A stretch of 64,000 nucleotides of DNA from Saururus chinensis (Eukaryota; Streptophyta; Magnoliopsida; Piperales; Saururaceae): the NCBI GenBank assembly GCA_035235625.1, contig CP141140.1:3767330-3831329 (forward strand). The letters are read 5' to 3'. The notes below the pieces were generated by a model. It made no database searches, was not told the DNA's origin, and saw nothing but the letters and a program-made list of their open reading frames with translations. A program made the translations under genes and the position numbers. Numbering within the stretch: the first letter of the stretch is position 1; every line of letters starts with the position of its first letter. Shown piece by piece: positions 44,533 to 56,575 of this stretch.

Positions 44533-47469
44533 TTAAAACTTATCCTGTCTTGTCTTTTCAGTATCTTCTAGCGGAAGTGACACACATTGCAAAACTTTCT
44601 CAATCTGCTGAATATCAACTTTGAACTTCTCTGCTAGCTGCCGGGCATCCATCGGTGCCTTGTGGTCATTAGATTTTCCTTGGTGTGCAAGGAGCATCTC
44701 CTTCAATTGAGCAATGTCCAGAGTTCCGGGAGGTGGTGCTTTCGATTCTTCCTGGTCACCTGCTGCCTTTGTATGCCGAAGCTTTGGCATCGGTCTACCA
44801 TAATTCTCTACAACAAATGCCTGTATAAAGCAAAAGAAGACAAACACTAGCCGTTGGTTAACTTTTTTCTTCGAACAAATAAAACGCCAGTGGCTTGATA
44901 CCGGAGAACCAATTTACAAATTTAAGAATTGAGCGTTCATACACTCACCTCGTCCGTTTCAAGTTTCCCTGCAGACTTCGATGTGATTCTACCTACCATC
45001 TTACTGAGCATTGCATCATATCCAGGATCTCGCTCTTCCAGTACATTACTTGATTCACTCTGTAACCTTGGATCACCCTCTATTTTAATAATGACCATGT
45101 CAATAAGTATATGATGCAATGATGAAATCTCAATCATGAATTTTACATAATACCATCTTGCTATTTCATCCTCTTGTCCATAGTTCTAACAATACGGGTT
45201 AGAACATTTTCTAAAGAATGGAAAACACAAGAACGTCTGTTCAAGATAAATCCAGTGCACATATTAAGTGCAACTGCAGGGTATCACACGGTTAATAATC
45301 GCGTGTATTTCTATGTATTTCAATTTCACCAGACCCATTAAAAAACAGGAAAAATATGGCCAAAATTACACCAAATTTACATATCTTTATATGGCATGAC
45401 TAAGAAAAAAAATGTTCCATCAGAACCACTCAATTAGAAAGAAGCATCAAATAATGGGACAAACCATCACTACAAAATTTTTAATAGAAGAAGGAAGGAC
45501 TCGCCGTGATTATGCAAAATCTTATGTGAAAAAGCAAAAATTCAGTAACAAACTGTAATAAATGAGAGTAAATGAAGAAGCAAATCCCAGCCAACATTGT
45601 CAATACCAAACTAATAAAATTAAAAAGTAGGGGACATCATTCTTAAACAAGAATGTTTTCTGGTCAAAGATGCCTAATACAGGCACTCTGACATTTGATA
45701 CTAAAATTATGTCACATCAACGAGAAGCCAACTTTAAGATTCTGAGGGACCAGCTTATGTAAGTGAAAGTGTGCAACCTCCCCTAATCCATACAAGTGAC
45801 AGACAAGAATGCAAAACTTGCCATCAATATTTCAACATTAAAATAACAGTAGAGAATATTGAAACTAGAAATTAGAGGCAGAACTTGTCCAACAATTGCA
45901 TAGTAATTGACATTTAAGTCCCCATGTCAAAATCATTAACGCCCAGATTTGACATCTAAACACCGTCTACTCTATTGATACCTAAACATCCTAGACACCA
46001 GAGTTCTTAAAATATACTTAAATTTGATATACTTCAGTACAACCAGGCAGGCGTATGCATTTCCAGACATTTCTCAAACAGTAAATATAAGTGTGCCAGT
46101 GCAAAGAATAAGATGAATTGAACATCCACTTGCAGAGATACATTTGGAGTTGCACGTGGGCAATCGGTAAAGTGTCATGATAAGGTGGGAAAGTTCGTTA
46201 GAGCAATCAGCTACACAAGCAGTGGAGAAAGCACACGAAAAACATGCATGTATCATTGTATCTGCTCTTCACTATGGCATCCATTGATTTCCAATTCTTC
46301 CACAACCTTTCATTTCAATTACACCACAAACATATTGATAAACAATAGGCTAATGGCAAGCAAAGCAACAAGAGCATAAATAGGCTAATAGCAAGCAAAG
46401 CAACAAGAGCATAAATAGGCTAATAGCAAGCAAAGCAACAAGAGCATAAATAGGCTAATAGCAAGCAAACAACAAGAGCGTAAATAGGATCCAGTTTTTT
46501 AAAGTCCACTTTTGAACCAAGCATACGTTGAAAGTGCAGATTTATATAATCTCGAAGCAGATAAGGAAGTTTATTTTTATAACAACCACTTAAAATAGCG
46601 GGTTTCATGATACAGTTGAGTTTGTTTCTGGAGAAAACATCAGGGATCTTGAATTTGCTTCATCTACTCATCTTCGATATTTAAAAAAAAAAACACTAGT
46701 TGCCTACTTTTTGCCACATTCACATTCCTTTACAGGCATCTTAGAATTGCAAAAGCTCACCAACCGCCCCCTGTTGAGTTGAGTTAAATATTATAATGAC
46801 ACTGTCCTAATAGCTTGAGCTTTTGGAAACTTGGTTATTTAGCATGGTATCGGAGCCAGTTCAAATCTCGCAAGGCGCAAGTTTCCTTCCATTTGTGTTT
46901 TGGGGCACATTTTCCAATATCTTTTATTTTCCTCTCCTCTCCTCTTATTATGTCCACGTACTAAGCTTTGGTGGGTGCTCATACATACAGGGGAAGTGTT
47001 GAGTTGAGTTAAATATTATAATGACCCTTTCCTAATAGCTCAAGCTGTTGGGAAACTTGGTTATTTAACACCCCCCTTTGTCTTTTGCTCCTCTTTTCAT
47101 GTTTTCCCTACTGATCTCAAGGATGATAGATACATTATGAATAACTAGTAGTAAAAACATTGATTTGGATTCAAAGGACGAGCAGCAAGATGGAGCATAC
47201 TACATGGACAATGCATCAATGCACTCATAAGCTTTCAGGTTATGGCGATCATAGAAAATATGACAAGCCTGTACATGGGAAATATACTATTTGGAACATA
47301 TTTATAAATAAGGAAACTGCAAAGTACCAGAATTGGCCAGTCGATCTCCAGCACGGATAGAGACCTCCGGGCGGGGTGGCTGCTGTGGCTCGACATTCCT
47401 CACTGGTGCTGGCGGCGCTGGAGCCGAAATCCTGGCTCTTCCGGCAGCTCGCCTCAGTGCTTGGCCCAT
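44533..47469 (-). CDS. NDUFAF4: NDUFAF4-like mitochondrial complex I assembly factor
   Basis: Three exons read 47469-47328, 45079-44949 and 44820-44533, totalling 561 nt (186 aa), with phases 1 and 0 closing. The N-terminus MGQALRRAAGRARIS is basic, followed by a proline-rich stretch. Family-like features are a short MG-initiated basic N-terminus, the block DPGYDAMLSKMVGRITSK in exon 2, FVVENYGRPMPKLR at the start of exon 3, and PPGTLDIAQLKEMLLAHQ followed by AEKFKVDIQQIEKVLQ. The last part resembles the PKGKISIVEAL..LL and tyrosine/lysine-rich helix region of animal NDUFAF4, an assembly factor for respiratory complex I. The assignment rests on recalled similarity and could be a plant-specific relative. 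Intron 1 (2.25 kb) carries 35-bp repeats and a complete TRIM. Confidence 0.7.
46346..46484. repeat. 35-bp tandem repeat, four copies, in intron 1
   Basis: Four head-to-tail units begin TAGGCTAATAGCAAGCAAAG at 46346, 46381, 46416 and 46451. The first differs by one base (TGG for TAG) and the last is one base shorter. It lies in intron 1 of the NDUFAF4-like gene. There are no spacers, so it is not CRISPR-like. Confidence 0.95.
46772..47070 (+). mobile_element. Complete TRIM retrotransposon (miniature LTR element)
   Basis: A 5' LTR (46772-46844, 73 bp, TGTTGAG...TTAGCA) and a 3' LTR (46997-47070, 74 bp, TGTTGAG...TTAACA) are about 90% alike. Directly after the 5' LTR is the primer-binding site TGGTATCGGAGCC (46845-46857), one base from the tRNA-iMet-complementary TGGTATCAGAGCC. 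Directly before the 3' LTR is the purine tract ACAGGGGAAG. Perfect 5-bp duplications CCCCC flank the element (46767-46771 and 47071-47075). The internal region is about 150 bp with no ORF, so it depends on other elements. It lies in intron 1 of the NDUFAF4-like gene, antisense to it. Confidence 0.93.
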
Positions 47470-49851
47470 CCGGAAAGTTCCAGGATCGCAGCCGCAGCTC
47501 TTCGTCCCCTCCTCGTCCGGCTTCTACACCGCAAGTCGTAATTAAGAAAAAAATATACACGCAAGGAAGGCACGAGATCAGTATTGTCGGTTGAATTACA
47601 GTTTGGAGCTCTGAATGAAAAGGAAGGGTAGGGGGGAGTGAGAGACGGTGTGGCGGAAGCCGGAAATGGGGTTGCCGAGGTGGCCACGACCACCTGCTTG
47701 TGTTGTGTTGTGGTGCCTTTCGTTGGAGGAGAATCGCAGTGGCTCTGGGCCCTGCCAGAACTATGGGCTCCGACTAGAACTGGACCTACGCCACCTACTA
47801 CCTCATGAGTCATGACTTGGGTTGGGTCACGTATCTCATGTCGGATTAATTGGCCCAATGATAATAGTTTGGGCAGATGGGTTGGATAATTATTAGGGGT
47901 GGCTAAGCCCATAGAATTTAGGGAGCTTATTGACTTCTGGTACGATCATGGATTTCTGGAGAGGCCCATTAACATTCAGCGCGTTCGCCGGAAACGCTGA
48001 TATTCGCAACAAAACCTTACACCGACGGAAACCCAAAGCTAACTTGGGCCTCTGGGCCAAAGGATTAGGCTAATGTACTAAAATTGGGAATAGAGAATCT
48101 TGTGCAGGACGACTGGTCCTGGAATGTGTTACGGAATACTTTTATTATATTAAGCTTTCGATTTGGATAGAATAAGTCTATATGTACCCTAATAATCCCC
48201 TCGGTACCTCAATAACCGTGTAAACCCCCTCAAGAATTTATGAGTAAAACAAGGTACTAAGAAGATTAGTGGGGTGTATATAGATACATTCATTTGGATA
48301 TTATAGCTGCTAAACAAGCACGTAGACAAGCAAAAAGCTGAAGCATCCCTTCCGATGGTCCGAGCCTTTCAAAACTCTTTTTTTTTTCTTCTTCTTATAA
48401 TGTTCAAAACTTACATTATAGGGCTAATATAGAAGAAGGAAGGGCGTAGTGGTGGAAAAATTACTAAGTGGAATTATTCTATAGGCCACGTGATAGATAC
48501 ACCTGTTTAATATTTTACACATTTAGAAAGTTTTTATGTATTTGAAAGTGAGTAAATTGAGGCACACGTTGGATTTTACATATTAAAACATATAAATAGA
48601 CATATGCACAGCTACATGGTAAAATGGTTGCACTAAATACTCTCTCGTGGTGTTGGAAGGCGAGGTGGAAGGAGAAAGGGGAAAAACATTGTTGCCTTGG
48701 TGGGGGAACAGGATGGGAATAGGAGAAAAGGAGGGTTGCCGAAAAAAATATACACAAATCCATAAGAGGGGTCGAGGTGGCGAAGGCAGGGGCCAATGGG
48801 CCTACTCATGCCCAGGTAGGGGTTGCCCCAGGAGCCACCACACATCATAGCTGCCCATTAAGTCTTCACCTCTAGACCCAACCAAGCACCCCTCACCAGC
48901 CAAGGCTAGAAGCAGCCAACTAGCCAAGAAGTAAACTAACAAAAACTTTAAGTGGCCCTCACAAAAACTATAGACTCATTTGACAATATAAGTTATGAAT
49001 GTGGCTATTTAGACCTATAAAACCTATCAAGTATCCCATGAAAATAAAAAATTCTTACATTTAATTTTCTATTTACTCTTCTAACCACCAAACTTCCCAT
49101 TATTTTTTACTTATTACACCATTTTTTAAAAATATTTTTCCTTATTCAACAAACATTGCCAATGGTGCACTAGTGCTACCTCAGCTCCCCACAACCTATA
49201 CATATTAGCCTTTACTTCCCACTTCTCCTCCTCTCCCTTCTCTTCTCCTCCCCACTATCCTTCTTAATAGCCAGTGGCATGTGGAAGTTGTTTAACTCTT
49301 TGTAGGATACGGCGGTGGTTGCATCTAAAACTACTTTTTTTTTTACTATGACAATTGCGAATATGCTAAATCCAACTTAAAAGAAAGAAGAGGCGGAGGG
49401 GGGAGAGACATAGTTCATGGAGGCCCAACTAATTGCATTGGGGTTGACTATGAGGGAAGAAAAGAGATAAATTGAGGTATAAAAATAAATAAATAATTTA
49501 TTTTCCTTCCATCTTAAATTAATAGTTATATTTAGAAAAAAAAAGTATCATAAACTTATTTTTCTATTTCTTAGATGTAGGTTTTACTATTCAATAAAAA
49601 AAATATTTTTTTAAATATAGCTATTAATATAATAATAATAATATATATTATAAAATATACATGAGAAATTTTAAAGACTTTACTTTGAGCTAATAAGGAA
49701 TTGGCTTCATAGAAATTTATTGGGGTCCATTAGCTCGGTCTAGTTGGTTCTAATTGTAGCTCAGTTGTTCTAAAATTATAATTAAAGAAAGAGTTTTTAA
49801 CTCATAAAAGCACACATGATATGTATGTTAGCGTCAGTCAATTTATTTTAA
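47470..49851. other. Upstream region of the NDUFAF4-like gene and AT-rich spacer
   Basis: The first 400 bp upstream of the start codon is the probable 5' UTR and promoter; overlapping ORFs on both strands there have no recognisable product. From 48.1 kb on the sequence is AT-rich with a G/C-richer patch at 48640-48900. No gene or bounded element is recognised. Confidence 0.45.
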
Positions 49852-50900
49852 GGGGCTATTTGGGTATTAAGGGGCTGTTTGGGTACTGAATCGTGAGAAG
49901 ATTCAATCGATTTAGCATTGAATATTTAGAATCCTCTTTGTGTACAGAAGCTGCGATGAATTAAAAATTCAATACTGTAGTTAGATTCAAGCTGTTTCAA
50001 ACCTGAATCGGCTTAAATCACTGAATCACCTCACCTCATGAGGTAATTTAGTCGATTCAGTCTCCTAATCATCGTTTTAAAAATTACAAATTCTATATTT
50101 CGATTTGAGCCTCGACAAACATGCAATATAGGTAGGGCCCACTTTAAAAATTCAAAATTACCTGCCCTTATGGGATCTTGTTTGATAGAGCTTAAATTTA
50201 GAAGCATAATTGTACGAAGAACGTGCATATCCGAGTTCGAAAAAAAAAATTATATTAGTTTAAAGTTTTAAAATTGAGTTTGATGCGACATCTGAATTTA
50301 TTCTAATAAATTCTCTTCCAAACATAATTCAGTTTCAACAGTAAATTTTTTGAATTAATTCACTACTAAATTAATTCACTACTGAATTAATTAAGTGCCT
50401 AAACGACCCCTAAATCGTCAGAAGATTCAATCGATTAAGTGTCAATTCAATACTGAATTTTTAGAATCTTGTTTATATGCAGAAGCTGCGCTGAATTAAA
50501 AATTTAATATTGAAGTTAAATTCAGGCCATTTTAAGCTTGAATTGGCCGATAGTCGATTTAGTATTCTAATCATCATTTTAAAAATTACATATTTTATAT
50601 TTTTCAATGATTATCATTCATATCGATTTAAGCCTCAAAAAATGTGTTATATAGGTAAAGGCCACTTAAAAAAAATAAAATTACCTACCTTTATAAGATT
50701 TTGTTTGATAGAGCTCAAATTTATAAGCGTAATAATACAAAAAACGTACATATCTAAGTTTGAGAGATAAAATTATATTAATTTAAAATTTTAAAATTAG
50801 GTTTAATGTGATATCTAAATTTATTCTAAATTTTTTTTACTAAACATAATTCACTTTTAGCAATAAGGTTTATAAATTAATTCAATATCCAAGCGATCCC
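49852..50900. mobile_element. Harbinger/Tourist-like MITE (outer copy, split)
   Basis: The left end GGGGCTATTTGGGTAT is at 49852 and the right end CCAAGCGATCCC finishes at 50900. TAA flanks both (49849-49851 and 50901-50903), the target duplication expected for PIF/Harbinger-type elements. The element is interrupted near its left end by a second copy of the same family (49871-50410). Without that insert it is about 506 bp. It shares blocks such as GATTTTGTTTGATAGAGCTC and ATTTTAAAATTAGGTTTAAT with the inner copy and with 9369-9914. No transposase is present. Confidence 0.85.
49871..50410. mobile_element. Harbinger/Tourist-like MITE (inner copy)
   Basis: A 540-bp element with termini GGGGCTGTTTGGGTAC and CTAAACGACCCC, inverted repeats of the GGGG(C/T)TGTTTGG kind. 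It is flanked by TAA at 49868-49870 and 50411-50413. It lies inside the outer copy, 16 bp from that copy's left end. Its termini are better preserved than those of the outer copy, fitting a later insertion. The minus-strand ORF at 50031-50228 falls inside it and is not a gene. Confidence 0.9.
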
Positions 50901-51311
50901 TAAATACTAAAAACATACGTTTCATTGCGGGAGCACGAAAACCTCTAAGTCGCTATACAGTAATTAAGCACGTAGAATAGCAAGCTGCGCGCAGCAGACC
51001 CTTACGAAGCTCCGAGAGTAACTTTCAAAACTTATTTGATGAATGTTCCCTCGAAGGACTGACGACATAGTGTCAGCCGATCGCCCTTTATCTTTGACTT
51101 GGACTGATCAGTCCGTCTGACACTAACAAGACCTTGGACTGATCAACCCTTCCACGACGACATTGTAGAGGTGAGTGATTGACCCCTTTTACCTTACATG
51201 CCTCAAACCACCTCGCCTCCACCATACCTCGTGGCCCCAGCTCGATAGGTAAAACTTTCAGAAGCAGTGAGCTTTGCGACTCGATCAGAATGCCCTGTAT
51301 CACCTTCATTC
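50901..51311. other. 3' flank of the IDD gene
   Basis: About 410 bp between the MITE and the IDD stop codon. It is presumed to include the IDD 3' UTR. No other feature is seen. Confidence 0.5.
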
Positions 51312-54153
51312 TCAGACATCCCACAGGGCCTTCTCTAGTGCACCAGCAGCTGCAGCAGCTGTTGGAAACTGATGCAGCCCTTGCAGTCTCCGCTGCCCAC
51401 CTGCTTCATGCTCCATCCCCTGCCGTTGCTGTTGTTGTTGATGATCGGACAAGCCCATTGACCTTGCGGGCTCCACTCCCAAGAAGTCTACCGTCATCAT
51501 GTCGCCGCCACCAAGCCTCGGCCCCGCTAGCCCCCGACCATTGGTTGGTGGCATGATGCCCATGCTCCTCACTGGCAACAAGCTACCTCCGTCACTGCCA
51601 CTCTCACCACTCTCCAGCTCCATGTTCTTCAGGAACACATGATTTCGCTGGTGATCGCCCCGACCAGTGAACGGACAGAACGAGCCCATTTCGTTCATCC
51701 CCGAAGAATCGGTGGTGGCTGGCGCGTTGAAGAACTGAGCAGAAACGTCTTCTAGTATTGAATGCTTCTGCATGATCAAGTGGCCGGCTGTGGTGTAACC
51801 ACCACCACCTCCTCCATCGATCCCGACCAGCTGCGAATGTTCTGCTGCCTGAGGCTGGCCATGTTCAAAGGTCCCATGTTGTTGGACGCTGGGGTTATAA
51901 CCTCTCAAGCTAGAGATCTGTTCCGGCCCGGCCATGCCACTGACGAAGCTGCGCTGCATCATGGGCGGGCTGATGTTGTTACTACTAGCCGTTGCACCCA
52001 TCTGCGCCGCCTTCTGCAACAATGCGGTGGCGGACATGTGAGCCGACAACCCCGTCGTCATGGGGCGGCCGGATTTAGAGTCGCTGAGGCCGGCAAAGCC
52101 AGAGGCGCTGCTGCCGCTTAGCTGAAGGCAAGGGCCAAAGAGGCTGCCGGCACTGCTCGAGAACATGCCTCCCGTCATGACCATGCTTGGGCTCTTGAGC
52201 GACATGGGCATGAGCTCATGTGAGATCGGTCTGCTTTGGTTCTTCGTCTCGTGGGCTAAGTCGGTAATGAACCCTGTCGATGGATTGCTCGAGGCCATGG
52301 AGGCCATTTGCTCCCCAGAGACATGGCCTTCTACATCTCCCCCTGCCATACGGGAGATCACTCCTTGGTTCACTTTGTTGTTTTCATCTGCTAATGCGTC
52401 GCAGAAGGCTCTGTGGGTAATGAAGCTATCCCTCCTGCATAATTAATTAAACAAAGTTTACATGCAAATGTCAAAGTTATTAAGAACCTTAACATAAAAA
52501 CTAATGCATGATTGCAAATGCCAAATAGCATGCGAGAGGTACAACTGTTTGGGACATATATGTACACTAATAACATTTTGATTATTTCTTTTCGTTCCCA
52601 CTTATTATTCTGAATCATTTATCTGGAAACTTTGCATTAGCACCATTTCTTGCATTTAATATTTGCATTCCAATTTTACAAGCTGTTAACTGACAGAAGC
52701 ATTAGGAAGAGATTGAGGGTAGACCTGGAGAAGATGGTCCCACAATCGCACTTGTATTCTCTAGTGCCACAAGTCTTGGAATGAGCCTTCCAGTCTGACT
52801 GCACGGCATACTTCTTGGAGCACTTGTCACATTTCCACTTCTTTTCCCCGTGCTTACGGCAGAAATGCTTCTTGATGCCGGTCAGATCGCCCAGTGCTCG
52901 GCTCGGGTTGTGATGCACGCAGGTTGTCTCTGGGCATATATAGACCCGTTTCCTGATCTCAGTACTGGTCCTCTGCCGGAGCTTCCATGGCAAGTTGTGA
53001 CCTCTCCGGTGCAGTTGGAGGTTTTGATCCCTCTGGAACCCTTTGTTGCAAATCTCACACACAAATCTGTTTGTAGCCATTAATGTGGTTGGAGAGAGAG
53101 CAATCACCTCAGCTGTTGGGTCTGCATGTCAGGTTTTAGAATATTCAGTAGTTGGTTAATTGCAGCATCAAATTCATTTGACAGTTCTCTTATACATGCT
53201 AATAAATGAACTGATGCATGAAGTTCATATTATCAATCTCAGATTACATGAAAAAGCAATATTAGAAGGACCAGCTTTTTTATAATCAAAGCAGGAGGTA
53301 CATTGAAAGAAGGTACTGTCTGCACGTGTGTGGATGTGAGCGGAGGTAAGACAAGAGTTAAGAGACAAGCATATTCACGGACAAGTCCAATACCAAAAAC
53401 AGTTTGCACTAAAACATAAATCATCTTAATAGTTATCTGCAATAATTAATGTATTGCCTATCCAATAATGAATTTGCTCAACAACCAAGCACAAGTCATT
53501 GATATACTATCAATGAAAACATATCGAAACTTGTATTTCAGTTTAATTAGAAAAAGTATCCGAAATAATTCATCGACCATGCTGTAAGAACAATTAGTTC
53601 CCAACAGGAACCTTTCCAATAGTTCATTTTACTTTATGAGAATACACTAGTTGCAGTCTTGAAGTAACAGTACCATTCAATTGTCAGTGAGATTCCTGTG
53701 CATAATTGAGGAGTGGTTCACACAAAAAATATCAACAAACCAAGAAAAAACTAGCACTTCGCCTTAATGATCTGCTGGAAAGATACTATACAACTGTGTA
53801 ATTTTACTATATAACTAGACGCCTATAACCAGTACAAGGCTACAATTCAGTCAGATAAATTTCCCAACTATCGGATAAATGGACAAAAATTACACTAAAT
53901 GAAAATCAGTAAAGATTTCCAGGAATAAATGAGCAAGTGAATTGCCTGGCGTTCCCGGCAGATTTCTCTTCTTCTTGCCCTGCTGGGGCTGCGAGGTGGA
54001 CACCTGACTGTTGGCAGTAGCAGTGGAAGCGCCTGAATTGGACCCATGGAAAGGATTCTTATCCTGATGCTTTTGTTGCTGCAGTTGAAGGACTTCCTCA
54101 CCCGTGTGGTTGCCAGAAGAGAAGCTTCCACCATCTCCCGAGAGGTTTGACAT
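51312..54153 (-). CDS. IDD: INDETERMINATE DOMAIN (IDD) C2H2 zinc-finger transcription factor
   Basis: Three exons read 54153-53946, 53121-52725 and 52434-51312, totalling 1728 nt (575 aa), with phases 1 and 2 closing. This is a nuclear DNA-binding protein. The N-terminus is S/Q-rich with the basic KKKRNLPGTP block at about 58-68. The IDD itself has four fingers: C2H2 FVCEICNKGF..HRRGH (89-111), C2H2 YICPETTC..HFCRKH (130-160), C2HC WKCDKCSKKYAVQSDWKAHS (165-187) and C2HC YKCDCGTIFSRRDSF..FC (192-213). Conserved C-terminal motifs are MSATALLQKAAQMGAT and TVDFLGVE, both typical of IDD proteins. IDD factors act in development, gibberellin and sugar signalling and flowering; which subgroup this is cannot be settled here. 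Intron 1 must use a GC donor (53945-53944). Plus-strand ORFs at 51179-52446 are antisense shadows. Confidence 0.95.
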
Positions 54154-56243
54154 AGCGTAGCAGAAAGAGATATTATTTTTCTTCCTCTCTTGCTGCTTCT
54201 AGTCGCTGGTGACGGCGAGTGAAAAGGGGTGGCTTGGTTTGTTTCTCTATTTTTTTTTTGCCTCTTCACGAGTACATGAAAGACGGGATTTGTTTCGAGG
54301 GGAGGAGGACAAGGAAGAGAGAATTCTCCTCCATTTCTGCCGAGAAAGAAACTTGCTGGCACTTGAAAAACATTGGAACCGGCTCTTCTTCGCTGGCATT
54401 AATTATATACCAAAGTGCTAGGCGAGGGCGGCTTGGCTTTGCTCCATATTACCTGGCTGCCCTCACTTGCTATTGCCGCTTGCCTAATTTTCCTTACAAC
54501 TCTACATAATGTATCAGTCACAATCCGATAATTATGGGATATATATTTGCACTAATAGGATGGATTATCATAACGAACAGGAGAGAAAACTCTAGTAACA
54601 GGAGATGCATCAAACTTTACTACGCCAATGGATGGGGCTGTGAAACCACGTGGAGGGTCAGTCCACTATGCAATGTTATTCTCACCATGTGATTGCCGCT
54701 GTAGTTGTAGGATACATATATAGCAGGAGTACAAGCTGCTATGTTATCAAGTACAGTAGCTTGCACTGGGACTCAAGTGAGGTTGAACCTTCCAAACATA
54801 ACGAGACTTAATGTTGCCTTCCTAGCACTGCATATATCTCACATTGTGTCGCCGGATTAGATTCTCAAGCGCATCTGCACAAGCCTATGCAGGAAACGTT
54901 TTTGCATAATATTGTCAGGACAATGCCTTCCCATGACAAGGCTCTGCCTTAATTAGCAGCAGATTAGCTGTTAGTGGGACTTGAGAATGATAGTTTTTAA
55001 TGTCTGGACGAGAAAGTAGGTAGCGGACCAAGATAACAGTGTTAAAAAGACATGCACTTAGGTAATAATTTGATACTATGGAAAGTGAAGTCAAAACAAT
55101 GAACAAGAGAATGACGCCAGTGCAGCTATTTCTGCAAAGATGGAGGGCATTTGTTGTGAAGCGCGCAGCGTGAAAAAAATGGCTGGCCAGCTAGCACTAG
55201 CAGGCGAGCGGGGAGGCTCCTAACTTTCTAGTGGATCGACAGCATTTGTCCCATCTACTTGCTACTTCAGCACAAAGGGAATTTTATTCATTCATCATCT
55301 ACCCACTTTGCGTAATGACGAGATAAACAGCAAAGTCTGCCTTGTGTTGTCGATAACGTCGGGACAATAGTATTTGGATCTAATTAAATAACAATTATTT
55401 TTATAATAAGTGCAAAGGGAACGTAGGCCTTATAATTGATTCAACGGTTTAGGCCTGCAGAGGACTTGTGAAATTAAAGAACTCAAATTGTCGATGTCTA
55501 AGAGACTAGACCTTTTTAATCTTCTGTATTCTCTCTCTCTCTCTCTGTGGGACTGCCCGCACATGTTGAGCTTACTTGTGGTTCGCAGGAGATCTTTATA
55601 GGTACGTTCAATGGGAACAAGAGATGCGAGTGGAAGTCAGTTTTTCAGTTCAAAGGAGGTACTCAATCACGCCCATGTCTGGTAAGAGGGTGTTGTTAAA
55701 ATTAGGATGAGCTATAGAGGATGCAATTCACCTGCATCATCAACATGGCCGTGAATGCTTTATAAGACCGGTCGGTTCTTAATTCTTAGACATGAGAGCA
55801 TAATGGAAACTGTTGTAAGATGGAATTTACCAACGATGATGAACAAGCCCGTCAGCATCAACGAGAACTTGGCCCCGGTCGATTTAATCAAATATTTTAC
55901 TAGGTGTGAAGAAATTATTAAACGCTAAACTACATATATATCGAGTCAGCACTAGTTTTTCCTAGTTGTAAGTGCCATATATTAATGGAGGAGTCCTCCG
56001 GATCGATCAGGTACTATGATTGTGACATCGTGTTCCCTATGGGCATAATTAATAACTCGACAATGATGCACAATAAAATCGGTTAATTGGAGGTCTTTAT
56101 CGAAGGAAAACAACCCTCGCATAGTATAATTTTAATGTTCTCTAGTTCTAAGCAAGTATAAATTTATTGTTCTATGCTTACACAGTGGAAAAATAGATAA
56201 ATGGTAGAAACCTCAAAAAGAAAGTAAATAATATAAGGGACTT
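54154..56243. other. IDD upstream region and gene-free spacer
   Basis: The first few hundred bases are presumably IDD 5' UTR and promoter. The ORFs there (54209-54509) are short and unrecognised. A (CT)n run lies at 55531-55546. No gene, RNA or bounded repeat is visible. Confidence 0.45.
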
Positions 56244-56575
56244 AGGGAATTAACGCGGTTCAGCCTTATTGCCTATATCTACGAGATTACATAATTTTAT
56301 TAAATAAAAAAATAATTACAAAAGAGTATTACATATATTTCTTTCAGCACCTCACATAACTCACGGATAAAATAACGTCTATCTTCTTCCTTAAAAAAGG
56401 TTACTTTTTTCTTGGTTGTAGCAGTCGCAAAGAACACAAGAGAGTTAATGCGGTTCGACCTTATTGTTTATATCTATAGGATTACACAATTTTATTAGAT
56501 AAAGAAACAATTACAAGAGAGTATTACATAGATTTTTATCAGCACTTCTCATAAAATTTGCATACGGCTATTTTT
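56244..56575. repeat. Imperfect direct repeat of about 125 bp
   Basis: Two related blocks, about 56258-56370 and 56440-56560, share a TTAATGCGGTTCGACCTTATT-like start and a GAGTATTACATA-like segment, with roughly 80% identity. The motif style resembles the ends of plant retroelements, but no LTR boundaries could be fixed. Confidence 0.6.

Noticed and set aside
51179-52446. Plus-strand ORFs of 90-125 aa
   Set aside because: They are antisense to the IDD third exon, whose minus-strand frame has clear family motifs and in-phase splicing.
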